Notes: a model not told the origin generated them from the sequence alone. A stretch of DNA of 64,000 nucleotides from Chrysoperla carnea (GCF_905475395.1 NC_058339.1:11168001-11232000), one strand, 5' to 3'; positions 45,675 to 57,865 are shown, counted from the stretch's first letter. A program made the numbers and translations.

Positions 45675-46218
45675 ATGCAAAATTCGGGCTCCTTTAGAGA
45701 CCAGAAATATGGTATGAATAGAAGTGATAATTCAGATGATAATTTTATACGGTTTAATCAAACACCACCTAGTGGTAATTCATTTTCACCAGACTACAAA
45801 AGTACTCCTGTAAGAAATCGAAGAGGCAATAACAATTGGCGCGGAAGAAATCATTACAATAATTATTCACAGAATGATAGTGGAAATTCACCAAATTATA
45901 GTCGAGGAGGACATCAAAACTCTTATAGAAAAAATAGACCTTCATTTAATGTAAATAAATTATTAAAAAATTAATTCTTGTTTATTCCTAATAATAAATG
46001 ATTTTCGATTTAATTTTCAGAAATCACGAGATGATGTAGATATTTCATGTTACTACAGTCATGAGATGATTGAAGATCCATGGCTAGAATTAGAAGAAAA
46101 ACAACGTAATGATGAAATTAGAGACGCGAAATTCGATGAAGACAATAAATCAACCACATCAGAATCTAGTTCAAATAACAGCGACGTTAGTTCTACAAAA
46201 TCTGGAGATGAAATGTAG
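45675..46218 (+). CDS. MPLKIP/TTDN1-like protein (two exons)
   Basis: Exons are 45675-45950 and 46021-46218, split by a 70-bp intron (TTTAAT|GTAAAT .. TTTTCAG|AAATCA), giving 157 residues. The first 92 are disordered and rich in Asn, Arg, Gly, Ser and Tyr (RRGNNNWRGRNHYNNYS). The second exon has the conserved block YYSHEMIEDPWLELE, matching the (Y)F.P.MLEDPW signature at the C-terminal side of vertebrate MPLKIP. It then ends in an acidic Ser-rich tail (ESSSNNSDVSSTKSGDEM). Human MPLKIP interacts with PLK1 and is linked to non-photosensitive trichothiodystrophy. The start ATG is the first in frame after a short AT-rich leader. Identification rests on this one motif plus the Gly/Arg/Ser-rich N-terminus. 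Confidence 0.78.
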
Positions 46219-46279
46219 AATAACCGTTTACCAATATTAAATACTAATTTATTTTTTCAAAGTTGTTTTATTATTTATA

Positions 46280-46285
46280 AATAAA
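46280..46285 (+). terminator. Poly(A) signal of the MPLKIP-like gene
   Basis: AATAAA lies 62 bp after the stop and is followed by a TTTTACAC stretch. This distance is usual for a compact gene. Confidence 0.5.
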
Positions 46286-46659
46286 TTTTACACTTCGAAT
46301 AAGTATGAAATATTATACTTATGTTATAAAAAGTACAAAATACATATTTTTCATTTAATTTTAATATTTGTTTACTTTTATTTCTATAAAACATTCCACT
46401 CATGCATACATTTTTCCAAATACATTCTGTCAGATCTAAGCTTACATATTGGGTCACATGGCTCAAGGCGCCAAATTTTGGGGGCGTTATGTTAGTCCCA
46501 CTTTCTTATGTCATAAATCACTCTTCTGTCAGGGGGTGAGAATTAAAATAACATATAATATACCTTTTCTTTTACTTATTTGTCACTTTTGGTTCCCATA
46601 ACAACTATTTAAAAAAAAAGTCATCTCGGCATAATTACTTATTTAATTAAAAATTAATC

Positions 46660-46732
46660 GGAACGCTACTTCGGGATTCGAACCGAGGTACTCTTTAACC
46701 GGAGGCGACTGGTCTAGCCACTACTCCGCCTT
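46660..46732 (-). repeat. tRNA-like SINE fragment (minus strand)
   Basis: On the minus strand TAGTGGCTAGACCAG (A-box like) is followed about 40 nt later by a perfect B box, GGTTCGAATCC. The outer stems do not pair, so this is a tRNA-derived SINE head or a dead tRNA. Confidence 0.55.
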
Positions 46733-46859
46733 TGATATATTATAATTATCAATAATGTAATATAATTTTTTTAACTACTCAACTTTTTTCAATAAACTTG
46801 TTTTCTTAAATAAACTTTCCTATAAATGAATAATTGTAGTAATATTTTGTTAGAAATGT

Positions 46860-47055
46860 AGGTTCTGTTTGATACTGAGCATACTATAAAAATTTCAGCT
46901 TGATATCTCTTTTCGTTTTTGAGTTGTCGTGTTTACGGACGGACGGACAAACGGAAATGGATTAATTATATGTGCTATCAATATTTATTTCTAAGCGTAA
47001 CAAACTTGGTACTAAAATTAGTAAATCTGGGTATATATTTCATATATACAGGTTA
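46860..47055 (+). repeat. Interspersed repeat family B, copy 2 (3' half)
   Basis: It shares AAAATTTCAGCTTGATATCT, the GACGGACGGACAAACGGAAA tract, TTCTAAGCGTAACAAACTTG and a terminal CATATATACAGGTTATA with 27380-27595, in the same orientation. Confidence 0.7.
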
Positions 47056-47455
47056 TAATAACTATTTCGTTGAAGATAAGCAAGCAAGCAATATCATATA
47101 CATATATGTATAAACAACTGTGTATATTGTACAATAATAAAAACACATGTGCATTTTAGTGTGAGGAACTATTCAACCATATGTAAACCATCTTCATCTG
47201 TGTAAGTACGTATGCACGTTTAGCGCTACTACCCAATAGACGGACATATAAAAATAATGAGATTTTCTGGAACCAGAAATTGTAAAAAATACTAATATAA
47301 TTCGGGCCTGAAGAAAAAAGTTGAGCTAAATTTAATTACTTCTTGATATAATAATAGCAATATAGTAAAAAAGTCGAAAGAAGAGGCTTGGTTCACTTTA
47401 CACAGTAAAGTTTCATTCCTCGGATTATAAAAGAGGTGGCCGTCATCTTGAAGTG

Positions 47456-47521
47456 AAGTCAATTATTTTGATAAGTATCGAATTCATTCGACAATTCAAT
47501 ATTTATCAAAATAATTGACTT
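47456..47521 (+). ncRNA. Candidate 66-nt stem-loop with 19-bp perfect stem
   Basis: AAGTCAATTATTTTGATAA is followed 28 nt later by its exact complement. The loop contains CGAATTCATTCG, itself partly self-complementary. The size suits a pre-miRNA, but the stem could also be a tiny foldback element. It lies 1.2 kb upstream of the formin-like start. Confidence 0.25.
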
Positions 47522-47599
47522 GAAGCTATCTACAAATTTTCATCTCTCTATTTTTTATATGTTTGAAGAAAATTGACATCAAAGTTTTGCCCTAATTTC

Positions 47600-47715
47600 C
47601 TCTCTCACGAGAAAAAAATGATGTTTACCAAAAATTGTTTCAAACAAAAGTTGTTTTTGTTTTATAAGGAACATTTTTATACATTTAAATTTGTGTTCTA
47701 TCTCTAACAGTTTAA
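47600..47715 (+). repeat. Interspersed repeat family B, fragment (5' half)
   Basis: TGATGTTTACCAAAAATTG, CAAACAAAAGTTGTTT and GTTCTATCTCTAACAGTTTA match 27198-27295 in the same order and orientation. The rest of the family is missing here. Confidence 0.6.
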
Positions 47716-48119
47716 TATAAGCAAAACTCCAAATTTAAACATTTCTATAAACCATGTAAATTTTTCAAGCATCATATTTCAAAAACAATTAAACACACGG
47801 AGCTGGGGGTTGGCTTCAAATTTAATATACTTTCAAAATGATAGTAGCAACTAATATCATAGTTTTTGAATTGAACTGCTAAAACTGAAAAAAGTACGAA
47901 AATTTTGCAGTTTTTTACGGATTACCCAGGTAGAACAACGTTATTTTGTTTGCAAAACGTAATTTCATTATTCCCTAAACTCATTTTGTATTTTCACACT
48001 TTCCTAGACGCCAAAATAAAGATCTGCATAAAATTAAATTTGTAAAAAGCACTTGTAGACTTTCGTCAATCCGTGGGGATATCTCCATTCATGGGGACAG
48101 CCACCCTTCGTGTATATCT

Positions 48120-48683
48120 GTGTATGGATGTATATGTGAATGCATATGTGTGTTGTGTATGTACAATATCCTCAGCAAAGCAAAAGAGTGGTAACTGTTG
48201 AGTGAATAGCATTAGAGTAGAGTGCTGCGCGTTGTAATACACAGAACAAGAATAATTATTTAACTAAAAGCGGTCTCCGATCTCATACTCATGGAATAAA
48301 CAGTCACAGTTTATTACAATTCATAGTTGAAACAAGTTGTGTGTGCATTTATAATAAAAGACCCCGTAGAACTTTGTGTGTTCGAATATAAAAATATAAA
48401 TATTAACACAAAATAATATAATAATATCGTGTGTATCGTTCGTTGTGTATAATAGTAGGAATCGCGTAATGCAATACAGGAATGTAGCAGTAACCTGTTG
48501 CTTTTATTCGATTAATTCTTTGTTTATTTTAATTATGTAGTTTCAAGAATAAAAAAAATTATGTTTTATATTGTTTTTAAGTGATTCATTTTTATTTCAA
48601 AAAAAATTAATTATTATTTTAAGTGCTTTTATTTTTATTTTATTTAAAGTGTTTGGTGTTTTGGTTTTTTTTAATTGATCATC
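48120..48683 (+). promoter_or_regulatory. Probable promoter and 5' UTR region of the formin-like gene
   Basis: The 200 bp from about 48170 are less AT-rich than the surroundings, and a TTTATAATAAAAG box sits near 48350. Exact start and any 5' UTR intron cannot be resolved. The last 150 bp before the ATG are T-rich with no upstream ATG of note. Confidence 0.3.
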
Positions 48684-48854
48684 ATGGGATTAACAGGATC
48701 TCGTAGTGAATCGCCAACTTTGTCAGCACCCCCTGATTGTATTGGGGGTGTAACAACACAAACAAAACAACATCATGTGAGACAACCAAGTATTCGTACT
48801 AAACAACCAATGCCTGATCCAAATGAACTTGAAAAAAGATTTACGAAAGTTTTG
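48684..48854 (+). CDS. Frl: Formin-like protein (Frl/FMNL family), first coding exon
   Basis: ATG at 48684 opens a 57-codon exon ending at a strong donor, TTTTG|GTAAGT, in phase 0. The start MGLTGSRS fits the N-myristoylation pattern (Gly2, Ser6), as in vertebrate FMNL proteins, which begin MGN. The end MPDPNELEKRFTKVL matches the FMNL block MPEPGELEERF that begins the GTPase-binding/FH3 region. Formin-like proteins are Cdc42/Rac-regulated actin nucleators at the plasma membrane. The next exon, expected to begin with a motif like NxMNLPPDK, is not in the window, so the first intron exceeds 15 kb. Confidence 0.85.
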
Positions 48855-48984
48855 GTAAGTTCCATAAAATGAATCATTTATAAATATTTGATCAAAGTTT
48901 ATAAAAGAGTGATAGGTTATTTTTTTTAAAGTTTATATCAAGATAAAATTGCTTTAATGTTAGTTTTTTTCTTTTGATTTTTTA

Positions 48985-49340
48985 CTTGCTTTGCCATGAG
49001 ATGAATAATTGATTATTTTAATGATATTATGCAATCAATTAAGCCGGGAATTATAGAATAGTTTTTATATGAGAAATCTCGAATTTTTTTTAATATGGCT
49101 AGGGAAATGTTCGAATTTTAAAGTCCTGTGTGATTATAATCGATGGTTACAAGTTTTTTTCTGTGTTTATACTTTGGCTTTGCCATGAGATGAATGATTG
49201 ATTATTTTAATGATATTATGTAATCAGTTAAGCCGGGAATAGTTTTTATATCAGAAATCTGGAATTTTTTTTAGTATGACTAAGAAACTGTTAGAATTTT
49301 AAAGGCCTGTGTGGTTGTAATCGATGTTTACAACACGATG
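48985..49340. repeat. Tandem duplication, unit about 189 bp
   Basis: GCTTTGCCATGAGATGAAT, GATTATTTTAATGATATTAT and TTAAGCCGGGAAT appear in the same order at 48988 and 49177, about 130 bp after the first exon of the formin-like gene. Two copies only. Confidence 0.8.
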
Positions 49341-50981
49341 TGTGCAATTTTTGTTTGTGTAACTGACAATTTTTTAATTGTTTAAAATTATTTATCATTT
49401 ATATTATTGGCTAATTTCGTAACAGTCATTTGATATGATTATATTTTGGATTACGAGATTCGAAATTACAGAATCAATACTTATGGGTAAACTGGTGCTA
49501 CATCACTGCACCTGTTTGAATTATTTTGATATTTTGTACGATTTATATGTTTTACTCTCGAAGTACTAGAAAGGAGAGGTAACGATAAGGCTTCATTTTT
49601 GTCCCAGAATAACGAAAAGAACAAAGTTTTACGATTTGATGTTTATATATTCTGACTGAAAGGAGACTGCGCCCCCTAATTAAATATATTTTTTGAAAGA
49701 AAAAAAAAAACTAGGACGTCAAATTTCAGCGAAATCGTAAATTTTGCTCAAAATATTAAGTACATTTTGTTTAAGTAAGATTTCAACTTTTTTCAACCTT
49801 GGATAGAATTCTGTATTTACTTTACAGATATATTGTTTTTGATAGATATAACTTTTGATAGATTTGTAAGTTTTTTCGAAACTTTTGTATTTTAGTTTCG
49901 AAAATTTCTTGATTAATATTAGTATTGCAAATAAAAGTACATGTTGTAACAAGAAAATCGCACTTGAGTTTATCCGGTTAGGATCCACTTTCTCCCGAGT
50001 TCTTTCAACCCCACTCCCTTCGAAACCACCAAAAAGTTTTCCTGCCACTATTTTTCACGGTTAATAAAAAATTGGATGCTTTGACTTACCATTGCTTCCA
50101 GATGGTTAGGATCCACTTTTTCCCCAAGATTTCTACACTCCCTTCTATTTCGAAAATGACCGATCTGCCATATTTATGTCCTATGAGAGAAAATGTTCCA
50201 CATCGACTCAGGAGCTTATTTACCACATTGCAAAAAGGAAACGTTCATGGATTTTTTTTACCTGCTTTATTTTAGAATAAAAAATTTTTATGTTAATTAA
50301 TTTTCATGGTGACCACAGTACTGGAAAACCTGGGAATTTTGTAGAAGAAGACAAGAATCAGAAAATTTTATTTCTTTCGTAGCAAAGTTCTAATCTTGGG
50401 TCATATTTAATATTTCGATGTTCCCTGTTCGTTATTTGTAAAATTTTTTCGTTCCACTTTCTTTCATATAATTTAATCATAAGAATTTTTGAATTATTCA
50501 ATCGGAAAATCCGAAAAAGTCAAGGAATTTTCTTTTGAAAAAATAGTGATCACCATGATTTTTGAGAAAACTTATCTTAAATCCGGTACAGTAGCAACAT
50601 TGCATTAAGAGTTGCATCTCATCTTGTATTATGCAATAATATTTTTGTGAAATACTTTCACTTATAAACAAACACATGTTGTTTTTATATTCTGAATAAA
50701 AATATTTTTTGTTATAATAATAATTATGATGTCTTTTTTACAATAATAATTTTAATTTATTATTAAGATCACTTAAATATGAATTACAACGACAAAAGGT
50801 TACATTTTATATTTTATCAATAAAAAAATTAGGACAAATACATTTTTGTTGAATATTTCACACAAACTGAACGTAAAAATATTTTATTTTTTTAAGTATT
50901 TATATAACGGATATTGAAGTTTGTTTGTTAATACTTCTTCTAAAGATTGTAGGGAACATACAATTTTTTTTTAAATCTCTA

Positions 50982-51418
50982 TCTATTTATATATATTATA
51001 AATGCGAAAGTAAGCATGTTTGTTTGTTTGTTTGTTACGCTTTCACGCTAAAACTAGCAAATGGTTTTTAATGAAACTGTACAGGAAATATAGCTTATAC
51101 TTCAGAATAACACATGAGCTATAATTTATCAAGATATATTAATAAAAAATTAAAAATTAATTTAATTTGACATTACCATAAATTGCAGATTTCTGTAAAA
51201 ATAGTCAATATAAAATATTTCATGGCCATCTTTTCTGATATACTCAATGAATAATTACGACTATTATACATTTAAAAAAATAGAAAACCATACATATATT
51301 TTGCCTGTGTAAAACAATCCTTACCATTATTTCGAGTGTTATAGAAAGGGGATAAGCGAGAGCAATCTTTATCAATCTTTACTTTTAAACTCAGCGAAGC
51401 GGGTGGGAATCATTCTAG
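50982..51418 (+). mobile_element. Non-autonomous Helitron-like element, copy 1
   Basis: It begins TCTAT..ATAAATGCGAAAG, has a (TTTG)n tract, and ends with a GC-rich foldable stretch (CAGCGAAGCGGGTGGG) followed by CTAG before T. A 5' TC, 3' hairpin and CTRR end are Helitron hallmarks. Copy 2 at 53728 matches along most of its length. No coding frame. Confidence 0.65.
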
Positions 51419-51500
51419 TGTTATTATAAAAACATTTTGCCTTCGTGATAATACCCGGAGTTGAAATTTGTAAAAATAAAATATAGTATTTTATCTATTA

Positions 51501-51926
51501 CTAGCTGGGAACTACCCGCTTTGCTGGGCAACATCCCCACTTGCACCCCTCCCTCCACATTTCCTTGCGTTGGATAACAGTTTTGTAATGTACACGTCAT
51601 GCTCTTTTATTTGATACCCCACTTAGGTATATTTGTAAATATTCGATATTTCCTTCCCACTTTCTCGCTACACCTTTCTACCCTCCGAAGGTTAAAAAAA
51701 TTTCTAAATGTAATTTAAAACATTCTGACCAAGTTTTGAACTATTAAAAGCCATAATTGAAAAATATGAATTTTTTATTCATGAACACCCCCGCAACCCC
51801 CCTTGTGGGTGGAATTTGTTCTTAGCTGACCTCTACTTGGCAAAAGGAATATTCCTGCCAAATTTCAAGTCTCTAGGTCTTATAGTTCCAGAGATATCGT
51901 GATGAGTGACTATCTATATCTATAGA
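51501..51926 (-). mobile_element. Second type of Helitron-like element, minus strand
   Basis: Read on the minus strand it begins TCTATAGATATAGATAGTCA and ends CAGCAAAGCGGGTAGTTCCC then AGCTAG before T. The same layout (TC start, GC-rich terminal stretch, CTAG end) supports a Helitron-like element of a different subfamily, only 82 bp from the previous one. Confidence 0.6.
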
Positions 51927-53727
51927 AAGTCTTCTATATATTTATAGATTATCTAACCTATCTCTACATTTAAAAAAAATTTATTTTTTTCAAATTCTTC
52001 AGAAATTGTTTGAGCGTGATCAAAATGCTCATAACGCGAGTGCCGACGGTTTAAATATTATTTAGGGGTTGTGATTCCAGTGGAAAAAAAAAACTACAAG
52101 TTTATCGGATATTTATTTAGTTATGTGAATAACGGTAAATTGTGTTCTGGCCTTGGATTTTAATCGGTACATGATAGCATTTTGCTTCAGATGTTATTTA
52201 TTTCCTTGAAATCATTATGTTTATTTTTATTAATATAAGTTTATACTTGCATAATTGCATTCTAGGTAAACTTTGACATTTTATTATACAGAATTCCTTA
52301 GATAACGAAAGATAAAATAATACCAGCAAGATATTTCCCATAAACCTCTGCAACTGTTGTTTAAGCCATTTTTTCAATACTTTCAATAATTAGTTTTTAA
52401 TATTAAAGTAATACAATATTTATCACAGACCATTTCCGAAACTGTCATGATGTTGTGCAGAGATTATATATTGGGAACCACTGGTTTTAAGGGTGTCCAT
52501 TTAAGATTTCAAAATTGACCATGCTCTTGCTGAAAAGGTAAAGTTATTTGAAACCACATATGTTTATTTCACATTGTGAAAAGATCGTGACGGCCTTTCA
52601 ACTAACGATGTTTGATGAATAGGTATTAAAGGAGATATGCAAGGATTGAATAATACTAGGAATTTCAATAAAACTTTTTATAAATACATTTTTTGATTAA
52701 CAAAGTTTCCAAAAATCACAAAAAATTCTTAGGTAGATCCTCGGGCTTTTTATTATTATTTTATCGTTCAAAGTTGGCTGAAAAAAATGATGAATCTTAT
52801 CCTTTTCAATTGGATATTTCTATATATAAAATTTTTAGAGAATGTGATAAAAAACTATCTAAAATATTCAGACAATCTTGTAGTTTATAATAATACCATA
52901 AAAATATAAGGTTGTCAATCATATAAATCAAAATTTTAATTTAATTGTAAGTTCATCGAAGATCCATCATTTGATGCACAAAGACGACTATAGTTAGAGT
53001 ATTGATGATTGTAGAGCGATATCTATATTATCAAATTTATAAGCCTCACTTGCACACAATATATTATATATTTTTGTAGTTGCGTGGTATTGTAAATCCA
53101 AAAATAACTCATTACTTGCTTTATTTGACATGAAAAACAATAATCATTACATTCTATGGTAATAATGACCCAATTATAGAAGTTTTTTTGATGAGAATTA
53201 AATTTATGTATCTTTTATTACAATTATTCTTTGTCGACAACATTATTTAAATGACTAAATCGATGTGACTGTGTAAATTAATCGATTTATATGAAATAAA
53301 CAATAAATTAATATAAAAAGAGTTCATCATATTATTATTTATATTGTATTCCGTATATTCGTCAGTCAGCACACTCACTCATCAGTCATAGAATTATAAA
53401 ATGAAATGTTTTTAAAAAGAAATGTTGTATGAATGAATGAATACTTATTTTTATTCGCTGATGTCATTTACCGGAAAGTTTTTAATCGTTTATTTCCCAC
53501 TTCATTGTATTATTATATTATTATACTATAAACCAGTGATTCCTAAAGTGGTTCATATAGATCCCCAAGAGTCCACAATGGCCTACAAGAGGTTCCTGTA
53601 AGTGAAAAAAGAATTAGGGGATTCACGATAGTCGATCTTATATGCGAATGAACTTTTCATTAATCGAATAACCTACATCTTATTACAATTAGATATGAAT
53701 CTCTATCTCTATCACTATCTCTATTTC

Positions 53728-54115
53728 TCTATATATATTATAAATGCGAAAGTAAGCATGTTTGTTTGTTTGTTTGTTACGCTTTCACGCTAAAACTGGA
53801 GAGTGATTTTTAATGAAACTGTACAGCAATATAGCAATATAGCAAAATTTATATTAATTTAATTTGATATTACCATAAATTACAGATTTCTGTAAAAATA
53901 GTCAATATAAAATATTTCACGGCCATCTTTTCTGATATACTCAATGAATAATTACGATAATCATACATTTAAAAAAATAGAAAACCATACATATATTTTA
54001 CCTGTGTAAAACAATCCTTACCATTATTTCGAGTATTATAGAAAGGCGATAAATGAGAGCAATCTTTATCAATCTTTACTTTTAAACCCAGCGAAGCGGA
54101 TGGGTATCAATCTTG
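53728..54115 (+). mobile_element. Non-autonomous Helitron-like element, copy 2
   Basis: The start TCTATATATATTATAAATGC, the TTTG tract, the block CAGATTTCTGTAAAAATAGT and the end CCCAGCGAAGCGGATGGG match copy 1 at 50982. The last four bases are CTTG instead of CTAG, and a segment after the tract is shorter. Confidence 0.65.
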
Positions 54116-56189
54116 TCAAAACACATTTGAAGAAGATGAATTTACAGAAATTCAATATTAACTAACCAGTGAGTCTACACAAAAAAACCGAAAAACTTAG
54201 CAAGTGGGCTACGAGACAAAAAAGTTTGGGGATCTCTGCTATAAACTGTACATTACAGATATTAATGCTTAAATGAAAATGTTATTTATTCCTTTATTAA
54301 CATTATAGGTATCATATATTCTATTTATTTCTAGGGCTGAGATCACACATTCTACTTTCTATTATTGTGTATGAAAATAGACTGAACTTTAAGTAAAAGC
54401 GAGCTCGTACATGATTAGATCGGTGTTACCGAAATGTCAAATGAACTCTACAAAATTATGGTATCCATATAGTTTCATTTCTGATTAAGCAGTCATATAT
54501 ACTTCGTCATTTGTATCTTATGCCTCAATCTTAGACCTTACTACTAGGGTTAGTACAGACGGAAGAAAATCGACTGATTACGACACGACTTCTGTGCCTC
54601 TCTAAAATAAGAATAACTATGTTTAAATATCTTAAGTAGTACTAGTACTCAACAACTCTAAACCTATTATTTGATCAGCAAATGTATTCTCAGCTTTATG
54701 TCAAATACATAATTCGATCAATGACATGTTATTATTTTCAATAGTTATATCTTCAATTGTTATAATATTAATGGTATAAAGTACATCTAATTTTGTTTTT
54801 TACGCGAATTTTATTTAATGCGATTTTAAACAAAAACATTTCATACCTTTTTTAAACGATTTGATTTGATTTTATGTGACCCAAGAAAAATAAATCTGTT
54901 TATCATATTATATTGTTTTTTTAGCTGTTTCTTCACTTTTCGAACCAGTTTCTTACGTTTAATTTATATTGATCAGTCGAAAGTACGGGTGATGTTTCAC
55001 TTAATCTCTTTGATAAGTTATGTTTTCTATAAAAATAATTTTTCACAGGATGTCAATTTTTCTAGTTATTCGAGAAAAACTAATGAAAAACGTGATTTTT
55101 TCAACGGCAAACGGCAAATATTTCAATCGTGAACAATTCGAAATAATCTTCAATGATACTTTTTGCGTAGAATTCATCCCTGTGTCGATTCCCGTTGTTA
55201 CTTTCACTATAAAGTTTTCCACCTTCTGGATAAAATCACCAGTCGGAACCATATAATTTTTGATCTAGAGGCTGAAATAAGCTTAATCCCAAATTTTTCT
55301 TCTCGTATAAGTACTGGAGTATTATAAATAATATCAGCATTTAAAACAGTTAAATGAAACTTTACCAACCCAACAAAATGAAAAAGTATTGTGTACATTT
55401 AATATATGCGGGCTAAACAATTTCTTTCTTATCGTATCGATTTTGAAAACATTTGTATGATGTAATTGATATTTTAATTGAATTTACATTTTTATGTATA
55501 ATAAGTAAATAAATATAATATATAACTAATAAACAGAATAGAAATGGTACAGAGTGTTCCCATTCCATAAAAAAAAACCTCTTGAATAGCATAGCTTCAT
55601 CATGAAGGTCATATTTCCCCTTCATTAGCGTACAGCGTACACAACAAATATTATTAGTGGCGATTCGTAGGCATAACAACATTTTATATACAAATAATAT
55701 CTGATAATAATTTGTTTTGTAAAATATCAACACTGTTTTAAGAGTTGTACTATTATGATTATTTATTTTTATGATAAATATTATACATTAATAATGAACA
55801 TCGTCACGCGTATCAGACCATAAAATGAGGACAAGGAAGAAGCACTTATTACTATAATTAAGCATTATAAGCACACACACCGTTGTGTTGGCTGATGGCT
55901 GGTGGCTGGCTAATATTATAAAGGTAGATAGAAGCTTTCTATCAAGTTTTTCTCTAAACATATTTTGTTCAGTAGAATGTTGTTGAATACATAATTTAAA
56001 ATGCAGTTAACACATTTTTTTGTAATGTTAATATTAAAATTACTGTTGCTGATATTACCGTGTGGATCTCACGGTAATGTCATCAAGGTGTTTGATTCTA
56101 GATAAATTTACACAGTTCGATAAGTCGGGAGAATGCGCTTTATTGTCTGTTCAATTTGATACTTGCCAATAATTCAAACAAAGATTCAT

Positions 56190-56270
56190 AATACAATTTC
56201 CTACAGAAGAGATTTTCTTGTTGGAATATGTTCAAGGGTATGTTCCGAATATAAACCCAAGTTGGCGTGA
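56190..56270 (+). repeat. Extra single arm of the foldback element at 56308
   Basis: CTACAGAAGAGATTTTCTTG, TGGAATATGTTCAAGGG and ATAAACCCAAGTTGGCGT are a direct copy of the left arm of the following foldback element, making three related arms in 630 bp. Confidence 0.6.
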
Positions 56271-56307
56271 CGAGAAGGGCACGACCTGTAGCCACTATTT
56301 TGGAAAA

Positions 56308-56819
56308 CTTCATCTTATCGGCTTAATACCTGAATTTTTTTTTCTGCAATTTTCTACAGAAGGGATGTTCTTGATGGAATATGTTTAGGGGCATCCTCCG
56401 AAAGTAAACTCAAGTTGACGTTTTAGAAAACACTTTTTATCAAATATTTCGTGAACCGTGCATTGTACGACAAAAATAGTAGAAATCATTTTATTTAAAA
56501 CTTTTTTCTGTATAATGCATAGGTTTTTATTTATAGCGCTCCAAACTTTTTTTTATGGTTATTGCTAAATAGTTTGTAGCGCTTTAAATAAAAGTTATAG
56601 AAAATGTTATTATCTTCGAAAAGGATCCCTACTATTTTTGTCGTACGATGTATTGCTCGTGAGATATTGGATAAAAGGTGTTTTCCAAAATGACGACTTA
56701 AACTCGCCTCCGAATTTAGGTTTATATTCGAAGGATACCCCTTGAACATATTACAAGATTCCCTGCTGAAGAAAATTGCAGAAAAATAGTACCCGGTTAT
56801 TGGTCGATAAGACCAGAAG
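56308..56819. mobile_element. Foldback element with arms of roughly 200 bp
   Basis: The left arm (CTTCATCTTATCGG, CTGCAATTTTCTACAG, GTGCATTGTACGACAAAAAT) is mirrored by the right arm (ATTTTTGTCGTACGATG, CTGAAGAAAATTGCAG, CGATAAGACCAGAAG). The roughly 150-bp centre has a second self-complementary pair around AGCGCT. Arms have diverged. No transposase frame, so it is a non-autonomous foldback or long-TIR element. Confidence 0.65.
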
Positions 56820-57567
56820 TTTTTGCGAAAAAATATTTAAAACAAAAAATGTTGGTTCTAAAAAACTAATTTAAAGACAAGAATCTTGAGAAATCATACA
56901 ATTTCGAGTTCTGATAATATTTGTAAAGGGGGTGGAGCAGTGGTGTATCAAAATGAATGATAACACAAGTATGATTAGAGGGAGGGATTAGAGGGAATGA
57001 CACACAATTATGAATTCTAGTTTATTAGAAAAAAAAAAATCGACTGATACAATGATACAAGATCGACTTAGGTTTATTTAAATAATGAAAAACTGGCAAA
57101 TGGTTTACGTCTACGAGATAAAACAAGGTTTGGGAACCAGTGACTTGTATAGGTTTTTCTGGATGTTTAAAAAACTAAAATATGTATGTAATGGGAAAAA
57201 GTTGAAAAATAATAAATGAACAAATTACTGATTTATCAATTCTATCTGACAGGTTCAACTACAATTTTATTTATAAATACAAAAAAAACTGGAAACATAT
57301 CTTGTATTATTGTACAAAGATTACGTGAGCTACCGTTGTAACGATTGTTTTTACTCTCTCAAATATAAATTTAAAATTCCTTTAACGATTTTATACAGGA
57401 AGAACGACAGTTCCATTATATTAACACAACAAAAAGTTGTTTTTCTCAGGATGAGTGTATAATAGTTTATTTATATATGATATATATTTTGTAAAAACAT
57501 TTAACGGTGTTACTTGAAATTTTTTTTTACTTAATTAATAAAAAATTACACTAGTTTACATGGTTTT

Positions 57568-57865
57568 TAACCGACTTCAAACAAAAAAGGAGGAGGTTAT
57601 CAATTCGACTATATATATATGTATTTTTTTTTTTATGTAACCGCAGAACTTTCGACTGGGTGAACCGATTTTGATAATTCTTTATCCATTTGAAAGCTGG
57701 GGCTTCCCGTGTGGTCTCATTCCATTTTGGTCTAGTTCTGAAAACGGCATCCATGAGAAAACTATAAAAGTCTTAAATTTGCATTAAGTATGCACGACAA
57801 GAAGATTCGATGATTCTTTTGTTAGTGAAAATTAGTGTACTTAAGATTCACTAAAAATCAGAAAA
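57568..57865 (+). repeat. Interspersed repeat beginning ACCGACTTCAAA..AGGAGGAGG
   Basis: ACCGACTTCAAACAAAAAAG, GAACCGATTTTGATAATTC, GGCTTCCCGTGTGGTCTCAT and TTTTGGTCTAGTTCTGA form a sequence family that I recall as very common in moth and other insect genomes, not checked here. It runs into the hairpin at 57866, which carries the same ACCGACTTCAAA motif at both ends, so they may be one composite element. Confidence 0.6.

Noticed and set aside
46660..46732. Possible tRNA gene on the minus strand (also 5130 and 24640 on plus)
   Set aside because: A and B boxes are visible but acceptor and anticodon stems do not pair. They fit SINE heads or dead tRNAs.
49719..50275. Opposing frames around a GGTTAGGATCCACTT motif that occurs twice
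   Set aside because: The motif repeats once (49978 and 50105) but the frames are Ile/Lys/Phe-rich and unrelated to known proteins. Treated as intron sequence.
54866..55256. Overlapping plus and minus frames of 60-90 codons
   Set aside because: AT-rich, no conserved motif, no splice signals in matching phase. Probably chance frames in the formin intron.
56531..56749. 72-codon minus-strand frame
   Set aside because: Falls within the foldback element and spans centre and right arm. No coding character.
57551..57754. 67-codon minus-strand frame
   Set aside because: Derived from the ACCGACTTCAAA interspersed repeat, with no resemblance to a protein family that I know.
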